From RYN-230 sp963841695 (GTDB lineage Bacteria; Actinomycetota; Actinomycetes; Streptosporangiales; Streptosporangiaceae), in the NCBI GenBank assembly GCA_963841695.1, contig CAWJDQ010000002.1:186001-250000 (forward strand): a stretch of 64,000 nucleotides of DNA, written 5' to 3'. Below the pieces are notes generated by a model. It searched no databases and was not told the origin of the DNA. It saw only the letters and a program-made list of their open reading frames with translations. Of the stretch, positions 32,587 to 40,711 are shown in pieces (the stretch's first letter is position 1; every line of letters begins with the position of its first letter). Made by a program: the position numbers and the translations under genes.

Positions 32587-34686
32587 ATGGGCTACCCGGG
32601 TGACGAGGGCGGCGGCCCGCCGGACAGCCGGGAGGGAACCCGCCGCGCTGCGGTGTGGCCTCCCGCGCCGGGCGAGGAAGAGCCGGGCGAAGTGACCGGC
32701 CGCCGCCGCGCGCGCCCCGCGGGGCCCCCGTCCGCCGCCGGGCCGGCCGGGGACGGGAGTTTCCCAGGCTACGGGGGGACATCCGGGTACGGCACCGGAA
32801 CCGGCTCCCGGAGCGGGTCCAGCGGCAGCCACCGGCGGCCAGGCGGAATGTCCTCCCCCGGTACCAACCCCGGCGGAGCCGGTCCGGGTTACCCGCCGGG
32901 CGCGGTGGCCTACGCGCCGCCTGCGCCGCCTGGCCAGGGCCGGGCTGGGTCCGTGCCGCCCGCGCCGGGAGATACGCCGTACCCGCCGGGGCCGGGATCC
33001 AGCCGCGGACCCGGGCGGCGGCGGCGCGACCCGGCGGGAGGCAGCGAGCCCAGGCCCGGCGCCGCCCGGGCGGCCGCGGCCCCGCCCGCGGTCAGCGGCG
33101 GGTCCCCGTCCCGCGAGAACGCGTGGCGCCGCCCCGAACGGCGGCCCGGTCAGGAGATCCAGGGCGGGCCGGGGAACGGCCCTGCGAACGGGGGAGCACC
33201 GTCCCGGGGGTCACTGTGGAGCGCCGGGGCGTTCCGGACCGCGGGCCCCGGTGGCCGCGGGCCGGTCCGGGGATTCCCGCCCGCCCCGGGAGCGCCCGAC
33301 CCGGTGTACCCGCCGGGCCAGTTCTCGCCCTGGAACGCGCCCGCGCTCCGCGCGGTCAGCGCCGCCGGGCGGGCCGGCCTGACGGCCGGGACCGATCCGG
33401 AGGCCTCGGAACCTGAATACTCACTGCTGGCGGTCAGCGATCCGTCGGCCGACGCCACCGCCACCCAGACCTGGGCGGTGCTCGACGACGCCCAGCTGGG
33501 CGCCTGGAGCGGCGCCGCCGCGGACGCCCCGGCGCGGGCCGGGCGGGACGTCAGCGGGTACCCCGGGACCGGCGACGACGACCAGACCGGACCGCGCGGA
33601 TTCTTCGAGCCGGCCAGCGGGCTGGCGGCCCCAGCCGGGCCCGCAGCACCAGCCGGGCCCGCGGCACCGCCCGGGCCCGCGGCACGGCCCGGGTACCCGG
33701 ACCCGGACGGCCAGCCCGGATACGACGGCCAGCCCGGGTTCCCCGGCGAGGACGGCTATCCGTGGGAAGCCGGCGACACGGACGGCCGGGGGCATCCCGG
33801 TGAGCCCGGATACCCGGGCCAGCCCGACCCGCCGCTGCGGACAGCCCGGCCCGGGGGACGGCTGGCCGCCCGCCAGCAGGGCGCCCAGGACAGCCAGCAG
33901 CCCGGACCGGGCGCGGCCGGGATCAGGGGGTCGCGGTCGGCGGCCCGCGGCCGCAAGCCGCGCAGGCCGCCCAGCCGGGCCCGGATGTGGCTGATGCCGC
34001 TGGTCATGATGGTGGTCGTCGTGGCCGGCGTCACCGTGGCCTACCTGCACTTCGCCCAGGGGCAGGCCGGCCTGCCGGCCGCCGCGCCGACGGCCCGGCA
34101 GAACACCGCGTCCGGCAGCGCGTCGCCTGCCCTGGGCCCGTGGAAGCACATCACCACCCGGGCCGAGGACCCGACGCCCCTCTCGCTCACCGAGCTGTTC
34201 CCGGCCAGTTACGCCGCGACCGGGACCGTCGTCCGGACGGTCCAGCAGAAGGGACACAACTGCCCGGGGATGGTGCTGGGGAACCAGCTACGGGCCGCCC
34301 TGCGCAAGGCCGGCTGCACCCAGGTGATGCGGGCCAGCTACCTGTCCGCCGGCCAGAAGATCATGGCCACCATCGGGGTGCTGAACCTGGCCAACGTGAC
34401 CGACGCGGAGCGGGCCGGCCAGGCCACCGGCGCGACGGCGTTCATCAGGCAGCTCCCGGGCCCCCGCGGCCCGACCAGGAACCTGATGAAGGGGACCGGG
34501 CTGGAAGAGGCCCAGTTCAAGGGCCACTACCTGATCCTGACCTGGGCAGAGTTCACCAACCTGCGCGCGCCGTCCACCGCGGCGCAGCGGACGCAGCTGG
34601 ACACGTTTTCCCGGAACCTGGTCGCCAGCACCGCGGGGATCAGCCTGACCAGCCGGATGGTGTTCGGCAAGCCGGAGACTCCCTAG
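32587..34686 (+). CDS. Pro/Gly-rich single-pass membrane protein, function unknown
   Basis: 699 residues and not recognised. The first ~460 are low-complexity, disordered and rich in Pro, Gly, Ala and Arg, with collagen-like stretches (GLAAPAGPAAPAGPAAPPGP; DGQPGYDGQPGFPGEDGYP). A basic segment (RKPRRPPSRARMW) precedes one transmembrane helix (LMPLVMMVVVVAGVTVAYLHF). About 200 residues outside the membrane follow, with two Cys (HNCPGM, KAGCTQV) and an LTELFPASYAATG start. ATG 32587 lies 7 bp after a TACGCT box, so it may be leaderless. It is the only plus-strand gene in this ribosomal region and sits between rplM and truA. Confidence 0.7.
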   Translation: MGYPGDEGGGPPDSREGTRRAAVWPPAPGEEEPGEVTGRRRARPAGPPSAAGPAGDGSFPGYGGTSGYGTGTGSRSGSSGSHRRPGGMSSPGTNPGGAGPGYPPGAVAYAPPAPPGQGRAGSVPPAPGDTPYPPGPGSSRGPGRRRRDPAGGSEPRPGAARAAAAPPAVSGGSPSRENAWRRPERRPGQEIQGGPGNGPANGGAPSRGSLWSAGAFRTAGPGGRGPVRGFPPAPGAPDPVYPPGQFSPWNAPALRAVSAAGRAGLTAGTDPEASEPEYSLLAVSDPSADATATQTWAVLDDAQLGAWSGAAADAPARAGRDVSGYPGTGDDDQTGPRGFFEPASGLAAPAGPAAPAGPAAPPGPAARPGYPDPDGQPGYDGQPGFPGEDGYPWEAGDTDGRGHPGEPGYPGQPDPPLRTARPGGRLAARQQGAQDSQQPGPGAAGIRGSRSAARGRKPRRPPSRARMWLMPLVMMVVVVAGVTVAYLHFAQGQAGLPAAAPTARQNTASGSASPALGPWKHITTRAEDPTPLSLTELFPASYAATGTVVRTVQQKGHNCPGMVLGNQLRAALRKAGCTQVMRASYLSAGQKIMATIGVLNLANVTDAERAGQATGATAFIRQLPGPRGPTRNLMKGTGLEEAQFKGHYLILTWAEFTNLRAPSTAAQRTQLDTFSRNLVASTAGISLTSRMVFGKPETP

Positions 34687-35516
34687 GCTCCACCCGGGAT
34701 GGTCCGGATCCGCCGGGTGGCCACGGCCCGCTGGGCGAGCTCGCCCAGCGCCGGGTAACGCACCTCTTCCAGGCATAGCCCGTGCGGCGGGACCACCGGC
34801 ACGCCCGGGTCGCGGAGCCGGGCCGTGAGCACCTGGGTGGGCCAGGATGGCGGCCGGGCCCCCTCGCCCACCTTGAGCAGCGCGCCTACCAGGGCCCGCA
34901 CCATCGAGTGGCAGAAGGCGTCCGCCACCACCGTGGCCTCGGCCACCCCGGCCTCCGGCCGGGCCCAGGACAGGGAGAGAAGCTCGCGCACGGTGCTCGC
35001 CCCCTCACGGCGGCGGCAGAAAGCCGCGAAGTCATGCTCGCCCAGCAGCAGCCCGGCGGCCTCGTTCATGGGGCCGATGCCGACCTGGCGGCGGTACCAG
35101 AGGGTGTCGTGCCGGCGCAGCGGGTCCGGCCCGGTCGGGTCGTCGCAGACCCGGTAGGAGTACCGGCGGCTCAGCGCGGAGAACCGGGCGTCGAACCCGT
35201 CCGGGGCGGGGCCCATCCGGCGGACCCGGACGTCGGCGGGCAGCAGCCCGGCCAGCCTGCGCAGGATGGCCGGCGCTGTCTCCTGCCAGGCCGCCGCAGG
35301 CAGGTCGGCGTGCGCCACCTGGCCCCGCGCGTGCACTCCGGCGTCGGTCCGGCCCGCCACGGTGAGCTGGACCGGGGGGTCAGCGCGCAGCACCCGGGTC
35401 AGCGCGTCCTCCAGCACCTGCTGGACCGTGCGCTGGCCGGGCTGGCGGGCCCAGCCAGAGAAGCCGCCGCCGTCGTAGCTGAGGTCGATCCGGACCCGGC
35501 AGGCCTCAGCAGTCAA
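34683..35516 (-). CDS. truA: tRNA pseudouridine(38-40) synthase
   Basis: A 277-residue enzyme that modifies the anticodon arm. The nucleophilic Asp is in VAGRTDAGVHARGQ. YDGGGFSGWARQPGQRTVQ opens the protein, and FCRRREGASTVRELL and FCHSMVRALVGALLKVG are conserved. ATG at 35516 is 17 bp after the corrected rplQ stop, so it closes the rpoA-rplQ transcript. Its 3' end overlaps that of the convergent membrane protein gene by 4 bp. Confidence 0.95.
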   Translation of the reverse strand: MTAEACRVRIDLSYDGGGFSGWARQPGQRTVQQVLEDALTRVLRADPPVQLTVAGRTDAGVHARGQVAHADLPAAAWQETAPAILRRLAGLLPADVRVRRMGPAPDGFDARFSALSRRYSYRVCDDPTGPDPLRRHDTLWYRRQVGIGPMNEAAGLLLGEHDFAAFCRRREGASTVRELLSLSWARPEAGVAEATVVADAFCHSMVRALVGALLKVGEGARPPSWPTQVLTARLRDPGVPVVPPHGLCLEEVRYPALGELAQRAVATRRIRTIPGGA

Positions 35517-35533
35517 CGGCGACGGCTCCCTGG

Positions 35534-36124
35534 TTAGTTCTCAGACTCCTCGGCGGAGTCGTCGTCCGCGCCATCAGCGGCATCGTCACCAGCCGCCTCG
35601 TCCTCCGCGGCCACGTCCTCGGGCGTCGCCTCGGCCGTGACGTCAGCGCCGGTCTCCTCGGCGGCCGGAGCGGCCACCTCCGCCGTCTGCGACGTCTCGC
35701 CCGTCGCAGCCGGGCGGGCGGCGGACTGGGGCCGCCGGCCCGGCGCCGGCGCGGCCGGGCCTCGGCTTCCTCCTGGACCAGCTCGATCACCGCGAGCGGG
35801 GCGTTGTCGCCCTTGCGCGGCCCGATCTTGGTGATCCGGGTGTAGCCGCCCTCGCGGGTGGCGAACTGCGGCCCGATCTCGGTGAACAGGGTGTGCACCA
35901 CGCTCTTGTCGGTGACGACGGTGAGCACCTGGCGCCGCGCGGACAGGTCACCCCGCTTGGCGAAGGTGATCAGCCGCTCGGCGTACGGCCGGAGCCGGCG
36001 CGCCCTGGCCTCGGTCGTGGTGATCTTGCCGTGCTCGAACAAGGCGGTCGCCAGGTTCGCCAGCAGGTGCCGCTGGTGGGCAGCGCTGCCGCCCAGCCGG
36101 GCGGCCCTTGGTGGGCGTGGGCAT
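35534..36124 (-). CDS. rplQ: 50S ribosomal protein L17, two compensating frameshifts
   Basis: L17 core residues are clear: LLANLATALFEHGKITTTEARARRLRPYAE and LFTEIGPQFATREGGYTRITKIGPRKGDNAPLAVIELV. The true ATG at 36124 (MPTPTKG) is in a different frame from RLGGSAAHQRHLLANL because of one extra base near 36100. The C-terminal tail returns to another frame after a missing base near 35745-35755, where an acidic tail appears (AAEETGADVTAEATPEDVAAE...DDDSAEESEN, stop at 35536-35534). The total span is exactly 3n. The acidic Ala/Glu-rich tail is typical of actinobacterial L17. Read uncorrected, the tail would be a false Arg-rich one. Confidence 0.9.
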
Positions 36125-36185
36125 CGGAACGTTCTCCTTGGTTCGCTGGCCGGGCCTAGCCTGGCCCGGCCAGTACTACTCGGGA

Positions 36186-37202
36186 TCAGTACTGCTCGGT
36201 CTCGACGTAGCTGTCGTCGTCGTCCGCGCCGTAGCTGTCGGCTGCGCTCCCAGGGTCGAATCCTGGCGGGGAGTCCTTGAGCGCGAGACCCATGTCGGTC
36301 AGCTTCTGCTTGACTTCCTCGATCGACTTGGCGCCGAAGTTGCGGATGTCGAGCAGATCCTGCTCACTGCGGGCCACCAGCTCGCCCACGGTGTGAATAC
36401 CCTCCCGCTTGAGGCAGTTGTACGAGCGCACGGTGAGGTTGAGCTCCTCGATCGGCAGCGCCAGGTCGGCCGCGAGCGCGGCGTCCGTCGGCGACGGGCC
36501 GATGTCGATGCCCTCGGCCTCCACGTTCAGCTCGCGGGCCAGGCCGAACAGCTCGACGAGGGTCTTGCCCGCGCTGGCCACCGCGTCCCGGGGACGCATG
36601 GACGGCTTGGTTTCCACATCGAGGATGAGCTTGTCGAAGTCGGTCCGCTGCTCCACGCGGGTCGCCTCGACCTTGTAGGTGACTCGCATCACCGGCGAAT
36701 AGATGGAGTCGATCGGGATACGGCCGATCTCCTGGCCGGGCTGCTTGTTCTGGGCGGCGGACACGTAACCGCGGCCGCGCTCGACCGTCAGCTCCATCTC
36801 CAGCTTGCCCTTGGCGTTCAGGGTGGCGATGTGCAGCTCGGGATTGTGCACCTCGACCCCGGCCGGCGGCGCGATGTCCGCGGCGGTCACCTCACCGGGT
36901 CCCTGCTTGCGCAGGTACATGACCACCGGCTCGTCCTGCTCCGAGGACACGACCAGGGCCTTGAGGTTGAGGATGATATCGGTGACGTCCTCCTGCACCC
37001 CCGGGACGGTGGAGAACTCGTGCAGGACCCCTTCGATCCGGATGCTGGTGACGGCCGCACCGGGGATCGAGGAGAGCAGCGTACGGCGAACTGAGTTCCC
37101 GATCGTGTAGCCGAAACCTGGCTCCAGCGGCTCGATGACGAACCGCGACCGGAAGTCGCCGACCTGCTCTTCGGTCAGAGTCGGACGCTGGGCGATGAGC
37201 AT
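36186..37202 (-). CDS. rpoA: RNA polymerase alpha subunit
   Basis: 338 residues. The N-terminal dimer domain has FVIEPLEPGFGYTIGNSVRRTLLSSIPGAAV. The C-terminal DNA/activator-binding domain has LPIEELNLTVRSYNCLKREGIHTVGELVARSEQDLLDIRNFGAKSIEEVK. A short acidic tail ends SYVETEQY. ATG at 37202. It lies between rpsD (131 bp) and rplQ (61 bp), as in all actinomycetes. Confidence 0.98.
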   Translation of the reverse strand: MLIAQRPTLTEEQVGDFRSRFVIEPLEPGFGYTIGNSVRRTLLSSIPGAAVTSIRIEGVLHEFSTVPGVQEDVTDIILNLKALVVSSEQDEPVVMYLRKQGPGEVTAADIAPPAGVEVHNPELHIATLNAKGKLEMELTVERGRGYVSAAQNKQPGQEIGRIPIDSIYSPVMRVTYKVEATRVEQRTDFDKLILDVETKPSMRPRDAVASAGKTLVELFGLARELNVEAEGIDIGPSPTDAALAADLALPIEELNLTVRSYNCLKREGIHTVGELVARSEQDLLDIRNFGAKSIEEVKQKLTDMGLALKDSPPGFDPGSAADSYGADDDDSYVETEQY

Positions 37203-37297
37203 TGGTACCCCTTTCCGCGACGCCCGCTATTTGACGTCGCGATCCTCTGACGGCCTGCCGGGTGCCCGCTGATGCTGGCCCCGGGCCGTCCCCCGCG

Positions 37298-37321
37298 GGG
37301 CCGCCGCCGATGCGGCGGCCC
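37298..37321 (-). terminator. hairpin between rpsD and rpoA
   Basis: GGGCCGCCGC and GCGGCGGCCC form a perfect 10-bp stem with a 4-nt loop, 12 bp after the rpsD stop. There is no U-run. It may be a partial terminator or an mRNA structure tuning rpoA output. Confidence 0.4.
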
Positions 37322-37333
37322 GTTGCGAGCGTA

Positions 37334-37960
37334 TTACTTCGAGTAGTACTCGACGATGAGCTGTTCCTGGACCTGGGTGTCGATCTGGGCCCGGGCCGGC
37401 AGCGCGTGGATCAGGATGCGCATCTTGTCCGGAATGACTTCCATCCAGGCCGGAGACGGCCGCTCGCCAGCTTCGGCGCGGGCCACCACCATCGGGGTCA
37501 GCTCCATCGAGCCTGGCTTGACCTCGATGATGTCGTTCTCGCTGACCCGGTAGGACGGAATGTCCACCTTCTTGCCGTTCACCATGAAGTGACCGTGCCG
37601 GACCAGCTGGCGGGCCATGTCCCGGCTCTTGGCGAACCCGGCCCGGTACACCACGTTGTCCAGGCGGCTCTCCAGGATCTGGAGCAGGTTCTCGCCGGTC
37701 ATCCCGCGCTTGCGGGTGGCTTCCTCGTAGTACCCGTGGAACTGCCGCTCCAGGATGCCGTAGACCCGGCGGGCCTTCTGCTTCTCCCGGATCTGGAGCA
37801 GGAACTCGCTCTCCTTGGGCCGGTTGCGGCCGTGCTCCCCCGGCGGGTAAGGCCGGATCTCAATGGGGCACTTCGGCGAGTCGCACTTGGCGCCCTTCAG
37901 GAAGAGCTTCATCTTCTCGCGGCGGCAAAGCTTGCAGTCCGCGCCTGTGTATCGAGCCAT
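37334..37960 (-). CDS. rpsD: 30S ribosomal protein S4 (zinc-binding form)
   Basis: 208 residues. It nucleates 16S rRNA folding. The N-terminus carries CKLCRRE ... CDSPKCP, four cysteines of the zinc (C+) form. The S4 RNA-binding domain is RLDNVVYRAGFAKSRDMARQLVRHGHFMVNGKKV. ATG at 37960, 14 bp after the rpsK stop. Because many actinomycetes carry a zinc-free S4, the C+ form here is informative about zinc demand. Confidence 0.97.
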   Translation of the reverse strand: MARYTGADCKLCRREKMKLFLKGAKCDSPKCPIEIRPYPPGEHGRNRPKESEFLLQIREKQKARRVYGILERQFHGYYEEATRKRGMTGENLLQILESRLDNVVYRAGFAKSRDMARQLVRHGHFMVNGKKVDIPSYRVSENDIIEVKPGSMELTPMVVARAEAGERPSPAWMEVIPDKMRILIHALPARAQIDTQVQEQLIVEYYSK

Positions 37961-37974
37961 CTTCGCGCTACTCC

Positions 37975-38376
37975 TCAGACCCGGCGCCGCTTGGGCGGGC
38001 GGCAGCCATTGTGCGGAACCGGGGTGACGTCCTGGATCGAGCCGACCTCGAGGCCGGTCGCCTGCAGCGACCGGATCGCGGTCTCCCGGCCGGACCCAGG
38101 ACCCTTGACGAACACGTCGACCTTGCGCATTCCGTGCTCCATGGCCCGGCGCGCCGCGGCCTCCGCCGCCATCTGCGCTGCGAACGGCGTGGACTTACGT
38201 GATCCTTTGAACCCGACCTGGCCGGACGACGCCCAGGAAATGACGTTGCCCACCGGGTCGGTGATCGAGACGATGGTGTTGTTGAACGTGCTCCTGATGT
38301 GGGCATGCCCGTGAGCGACGTTCTTCCGTTCCTTCCGGCGCACCTTCTTGGCGCCAGTGCGGCTCTTTGGCGGCAT
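37975..38376 (-). CDS. rpsK: 30S ribosomal protein S11
   Basis: 133 residues. Basic N-terminus, then HGHAHIRSTFNNTIVSITDPVGNVISWASSGQVGFKGSRKSTPFAAQ and the conserved end DVTPVPHNGCRPPKRRRV. It forms the platform near the E site with S7. It is separated from rpsM by 87 bp. Confidence 0.97.
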   Translation of the reverse strand: MPPKSRTGAKKVRRKERKNVAHGHAHIRSTFNNTIVSITDPVGNVISWASSGQVGFKGSRKSTPFAAQMAAEAAARRAMEHGMRKVDVFVKGPGSGRETAIRSLQATGLEVGSIQDVTPVPHNGCRPPKRRRV

Positions 38377-38463
38377 CTGCTTCCTATTCAGTGAGGTCGT
38401 CGGTCCGCAGGGTGGCCAGGGACCCGGTGATCGGGCCCGGCCAGCAGTGGCAACGGGCGCGGA

Positions 38464-38844
38464 CTACTTCTTCCCGGCCTTCTTCTTGCCGGCCACTGTC
38501 TTCTTCCTGCCCTTGCGGGTGCGGGCGTTCGTCTGCGTGCGCTGGCCGTGTACCGGCAGCCCACGGCGATGACGGATGCCCTGGTAGCACCCGATCTCGA
38601 TCTTGCGGCGGATGTCCGCCTGCACCTCACGGCGCAGATCGCCTTCAACCCGGTAGGTCGCTTCGATCCAGTCACGGAGCCGGACCAGGTCGTCCTCTCC
38701 GAGCTCGTGGACCCTCGTGTCACCGCTGACGCCAGTAGCGCCCAGCGTCTCGAGCGCACGGGTGTGCCCGATGCCGTAGATGTACGTAAGAGCGACCTCC
38801 AGCCGCTTATCGCGGGGGAGGTTGACGCCAACGAGGCGTGCCAT
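38464..38844 (-). CDS. rpsM: 30S ribosomal protein S13
   Basis: 126 residues. ARLVGVNLPRDKRLEVALTYIYGIG and RGLPVHGQRTQTNARTRKG are the family signatures. The C-terminal tail, which contacts tRNA in the P site, is Lys-rich (KKTVAGKKKAGKK). There is a 141-bp spacer to rpmJ. Confidence 0.97.
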   Translation of the reverse strand: MARLVGVNLPRDKRLEVALTYIYGIGHTRALETLGATGVSGDTRVHELGEDDLVRLRDWIEATYRVEGDLRREVQADIRRKIEIGCYQGIRHRRGLPVHGQRTQTNARTRKGRKKTVAGKKKAGKK

Positions 38845-38985
38845 GGGCGGGCAGTTCTCCTTTTCATCGAGGAGGTCTGCGCAACCGCTCCCTGCCCCTG
38901 CCCGGGCCGGGCCCCGGCCTCCTACCGGGGGTAACCCGTGCGCGGCTGGTGCCGCACACGGGCTGCGGTGCGTGTGGGTCGGGCG

Positions 38986-39099
38986 TCAGCCCTGGCGCTG
39001 CTTGTGCCGCGGGTCAGAGCAGATGACCATAACCCGGCCATGCCGCCTGATCACCCGGCACTTGCTGCAAATCTTCTTCACACTCGGCTTGACCTTCAT
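38986..39099 (-). CDS. rpmJ: 50S ribosomal protein L36
   Basis: A 37-codon gene that is easy to miss. It reads MKVKPSVKKICSKCRVIRRH and ends ICSDPRHKQRQG. The zinc ligands CSKC ... C ... H are all present (C+ form). It lies 48 bp after the infA stop, the usual infA-rpmJ-rpsM order. Confidence 0.96.
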   Translation of the reverse strand: MKVKPSVKKICSKCRVIRRHGRVMVICSDPRHKQRQG

Positions 39100-39147
39100 C
39101 GTGGCCTCCTCCGGCGCTGGGACAGGTCAATGTCCTGCGTCAGTCCG

Positions 39148-39369
39148 TTACTTGTACCGGTAGACAATCCGGCCACGGCTCAGGTCGTACGGGCTCAGCT
39201 CAACGACTACCCGGTCATCGGGCAGGATGCGGATGTAGTGCATCCGCATCTTCCCGCTGATGTGGGCGAGGACCTTGTGCCCATTGTCTAGCTCCACCCG
39301 GAAGAAGGCATTGGGAAGTGACTCGACGATCCTGCCCTCGATCTCGATGGCGCCGTCCTTTTTGGGCAT
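39148..39369 (-). CDS. infA: translation initiation factor IF-1
   Basis: 73 residues forming an S1-type OB fold. EGRIVESLPNAFFRVELDNGHKVLAHISGKMR and RILPDDRVVVELSPYDLSRGRIVYRYK match the family along the full length. It binds the A site of the 30S subunit during initiation. ATG at 39369. It is the first gene after a 311-bp spacer and probably has its own promoter. Confidence 0.98.
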   Translation of the reverse strand: MPKKDGAIEIEGRIVESLPNAFFRVELDNGHKVLAHISGKMRMHYIRILPDDRVVVELSPYDLSRGRIVYRYK

Positions 39370-39680
39370 GTCCTCCGCGCTTCACTGTCAGGCCCGCTCG
39401 CCACCGGCGACGGTGTGCAGGCGGGTGTTGTCTACTGTTGTTGTCGTGATGCATCCCAGCACTGTGCCGAACCAGGAATGCGTGAACTCAGGTCCCGTAC
39501 TCATGAGGCAACCGGCCAAAAGCCAGCACAGGGCAACTCACGAGCCGCAGCAGAGTCTACGCGACACTGCCTGACATTGCGAACCAGAGGCAGGGCGGGA
39601 AAATTCCCGGCCCCGAACCCTTCCGGGCCCCGCTCTGCAGCCTACTCCCCTGAGCCTATTCCCCGGCCCATGGCCGGTGG
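39370..39680 (-). promoter_or_regulatory. 311-bp spacer before infA with a candidate promoter
   Basis: No coding frame with family resemblance was seen. On the minus strand TTCGCA (39583-39578) and TAGACT (39559-39554), 18 bp apart, are the best promoter candidate, giving a leader of about 180 nt before infA. This is where map is normally found in related genomes. Confidence 0.4.
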
Positions 39681-39947
39681 TTAGTCCTCCGTGCGCTGCC
39701 AGGGCAGCGGGGCGTTGCCGGTCCGGCCGCGGCGCAGCTTGGCGTCGGGCAGCTCGTACAGGTCGATCCCGGGCAGATCTGCCATCAGCTCATCCAGCTG
39801 GCCCAGGGTTCTCGCCGCGTAGGCCAGGTCCAGCCGCTCCTGGAACTCCTCGGCCGTCAGCCGGCCCGCGGCCAGATGCTCGCGCAGCAGGGCGGCGGTG
39901 CGGTCGCGGTCCGCGTCGGACGCGCGGATCTTCGGATCGCTCGGCAT
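39681..39947 (-). CDS. DUF1707 (SHOCT-like) domain protein
   Basis: 88 residues. The opening RASDADRDRTAALLREHLAAGRLTAEEFQERLDLAYAARTLGQLDELMADLP is the complete DUF1707 domain, common in actinomycete membrane-associated proteins. The short C-terminal part (LRRGRTGNAPLPWQRTED) has no transmembrane segment. The function is unknown. It occupies the place of map between adk and infA, with 110 bp to adk. Confidence 0.85.
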   Translation of the reverse strand: MPSDPKIRASDADRDRTAALLREHLAAGRLTAEEFQERLDLAYAARTLGQLDELMADLPGIDLYELPDAKLRRGRTGNAPLPWQRTED

Positions 39948-39996
39948 CCGCCACCTCCTGGGGAGTCTCTCCGCCTACCGTACCCAGCAGGAGCAG

Positions 39997-40057
39997 CCCT
40001 GCCGGCCACGCTGCGGCGCGGCCTCCGTATCCCTGCCGGCCATGCTGCGGCGCGGCC
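39997..40057. repeat. 27-bp direct repeat flanking the adk stop
   Basis: Positions 39997-40023 and 40031-40057 are identical except for one base (GGCCACGCTG versus GGCCATGCTG) and are separated by 7 bp. The right copy touches the adk stop codon. Confidence 0.9.
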
Positions 40058-40711
40058 CTAGCGGATGAACCTGCGCAGCGCGCTCAGGGCCCGCTCGGTG
40101 ATCTCCTCCACCGGGCCGGTGGCGTCGATGCCGAGCAGGATGCCCTCGTCCGCGTAGAACGCGACCAGCGGAGCGGTCTGTTCCTGGTAGACCTCCAGCC
40201 GGTGCCGGATGGTCTCCTCGCGGTCGTCGTCGCGCTGGAACAGCTCGCCGCCGCAGTCGTCGCACTGATCCCGGTGCGCAGGCGGGTCGAACAGCACGTG
40301 CCAGACCCGCCCGCAGCGGCGGCAGGTCCGGCGGCCGGACAGCCGCCGCACCACCTCATCGTCGTCGACCACGAGTTCCAGGACCACGTCCAGCCGGGTG
40401 TCCCAGGCCGCGAGCATCTTCTTGAGCGTCTCGGCCTGCGGGACGTTCCGCGGGAAGCCGTCCAGCAGGAAACCCGACTGCGTATCGTCTTCCTGCAGCC
40501 GGTCGGTGACCATGGCGATGGTCACCTCGTCGGGAACCAGGTCGCCGCGCTCCATGAACGCCTGAGCGCGGCGGCCGAGGGCCGTCCCCTGGGTGACGTT
40601 GGTCCGGAAGATGTCACCTGTCGAGATCTTCGGGATGGACAGATGCGACGCTATGAACTGGGCCTGTGTCCCCTTGCCCGCACCGGGGGGCCCGACGAGG
40701 ACGACTCGCAC
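40058..40711 (-). CDS. adk: adenylate kinase (zinc LID)
   Basis: 217 residues. The P-loop GPPGAGKGTQ is at the start, DGFPRNVPQAE is in the AMP site, and the LID has CRRCGRVWH...CDDCGG, a four-Cys zinc knuckle unusual for high-GC actinomycetes, which often have a short LID. It balances ATP/ADP/AMP. GTG at 40711 shares one base with the secY TAG, so the two are coupled. Confidence 0.96.
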   Translation of the reverse strand: MRVVLVGPPGAGKGTQAQFIASHLSIPKISTGDIFRTNVTQGTALGRRAQAFMERGDLVPDEVTIAMVTDRLQEDDTQSGFLLDGFPRNVPQAETLKKMLAAWDTRLDVVLELVVDDDEVVRRLSGRRTCRRCGRVWHVLFDPPAHRDQCDDCGGELFQRDDDREETIRHRLEVYQEQTAPLVAFYADEGILLGIDATGPVEEITERALSALRRFIR

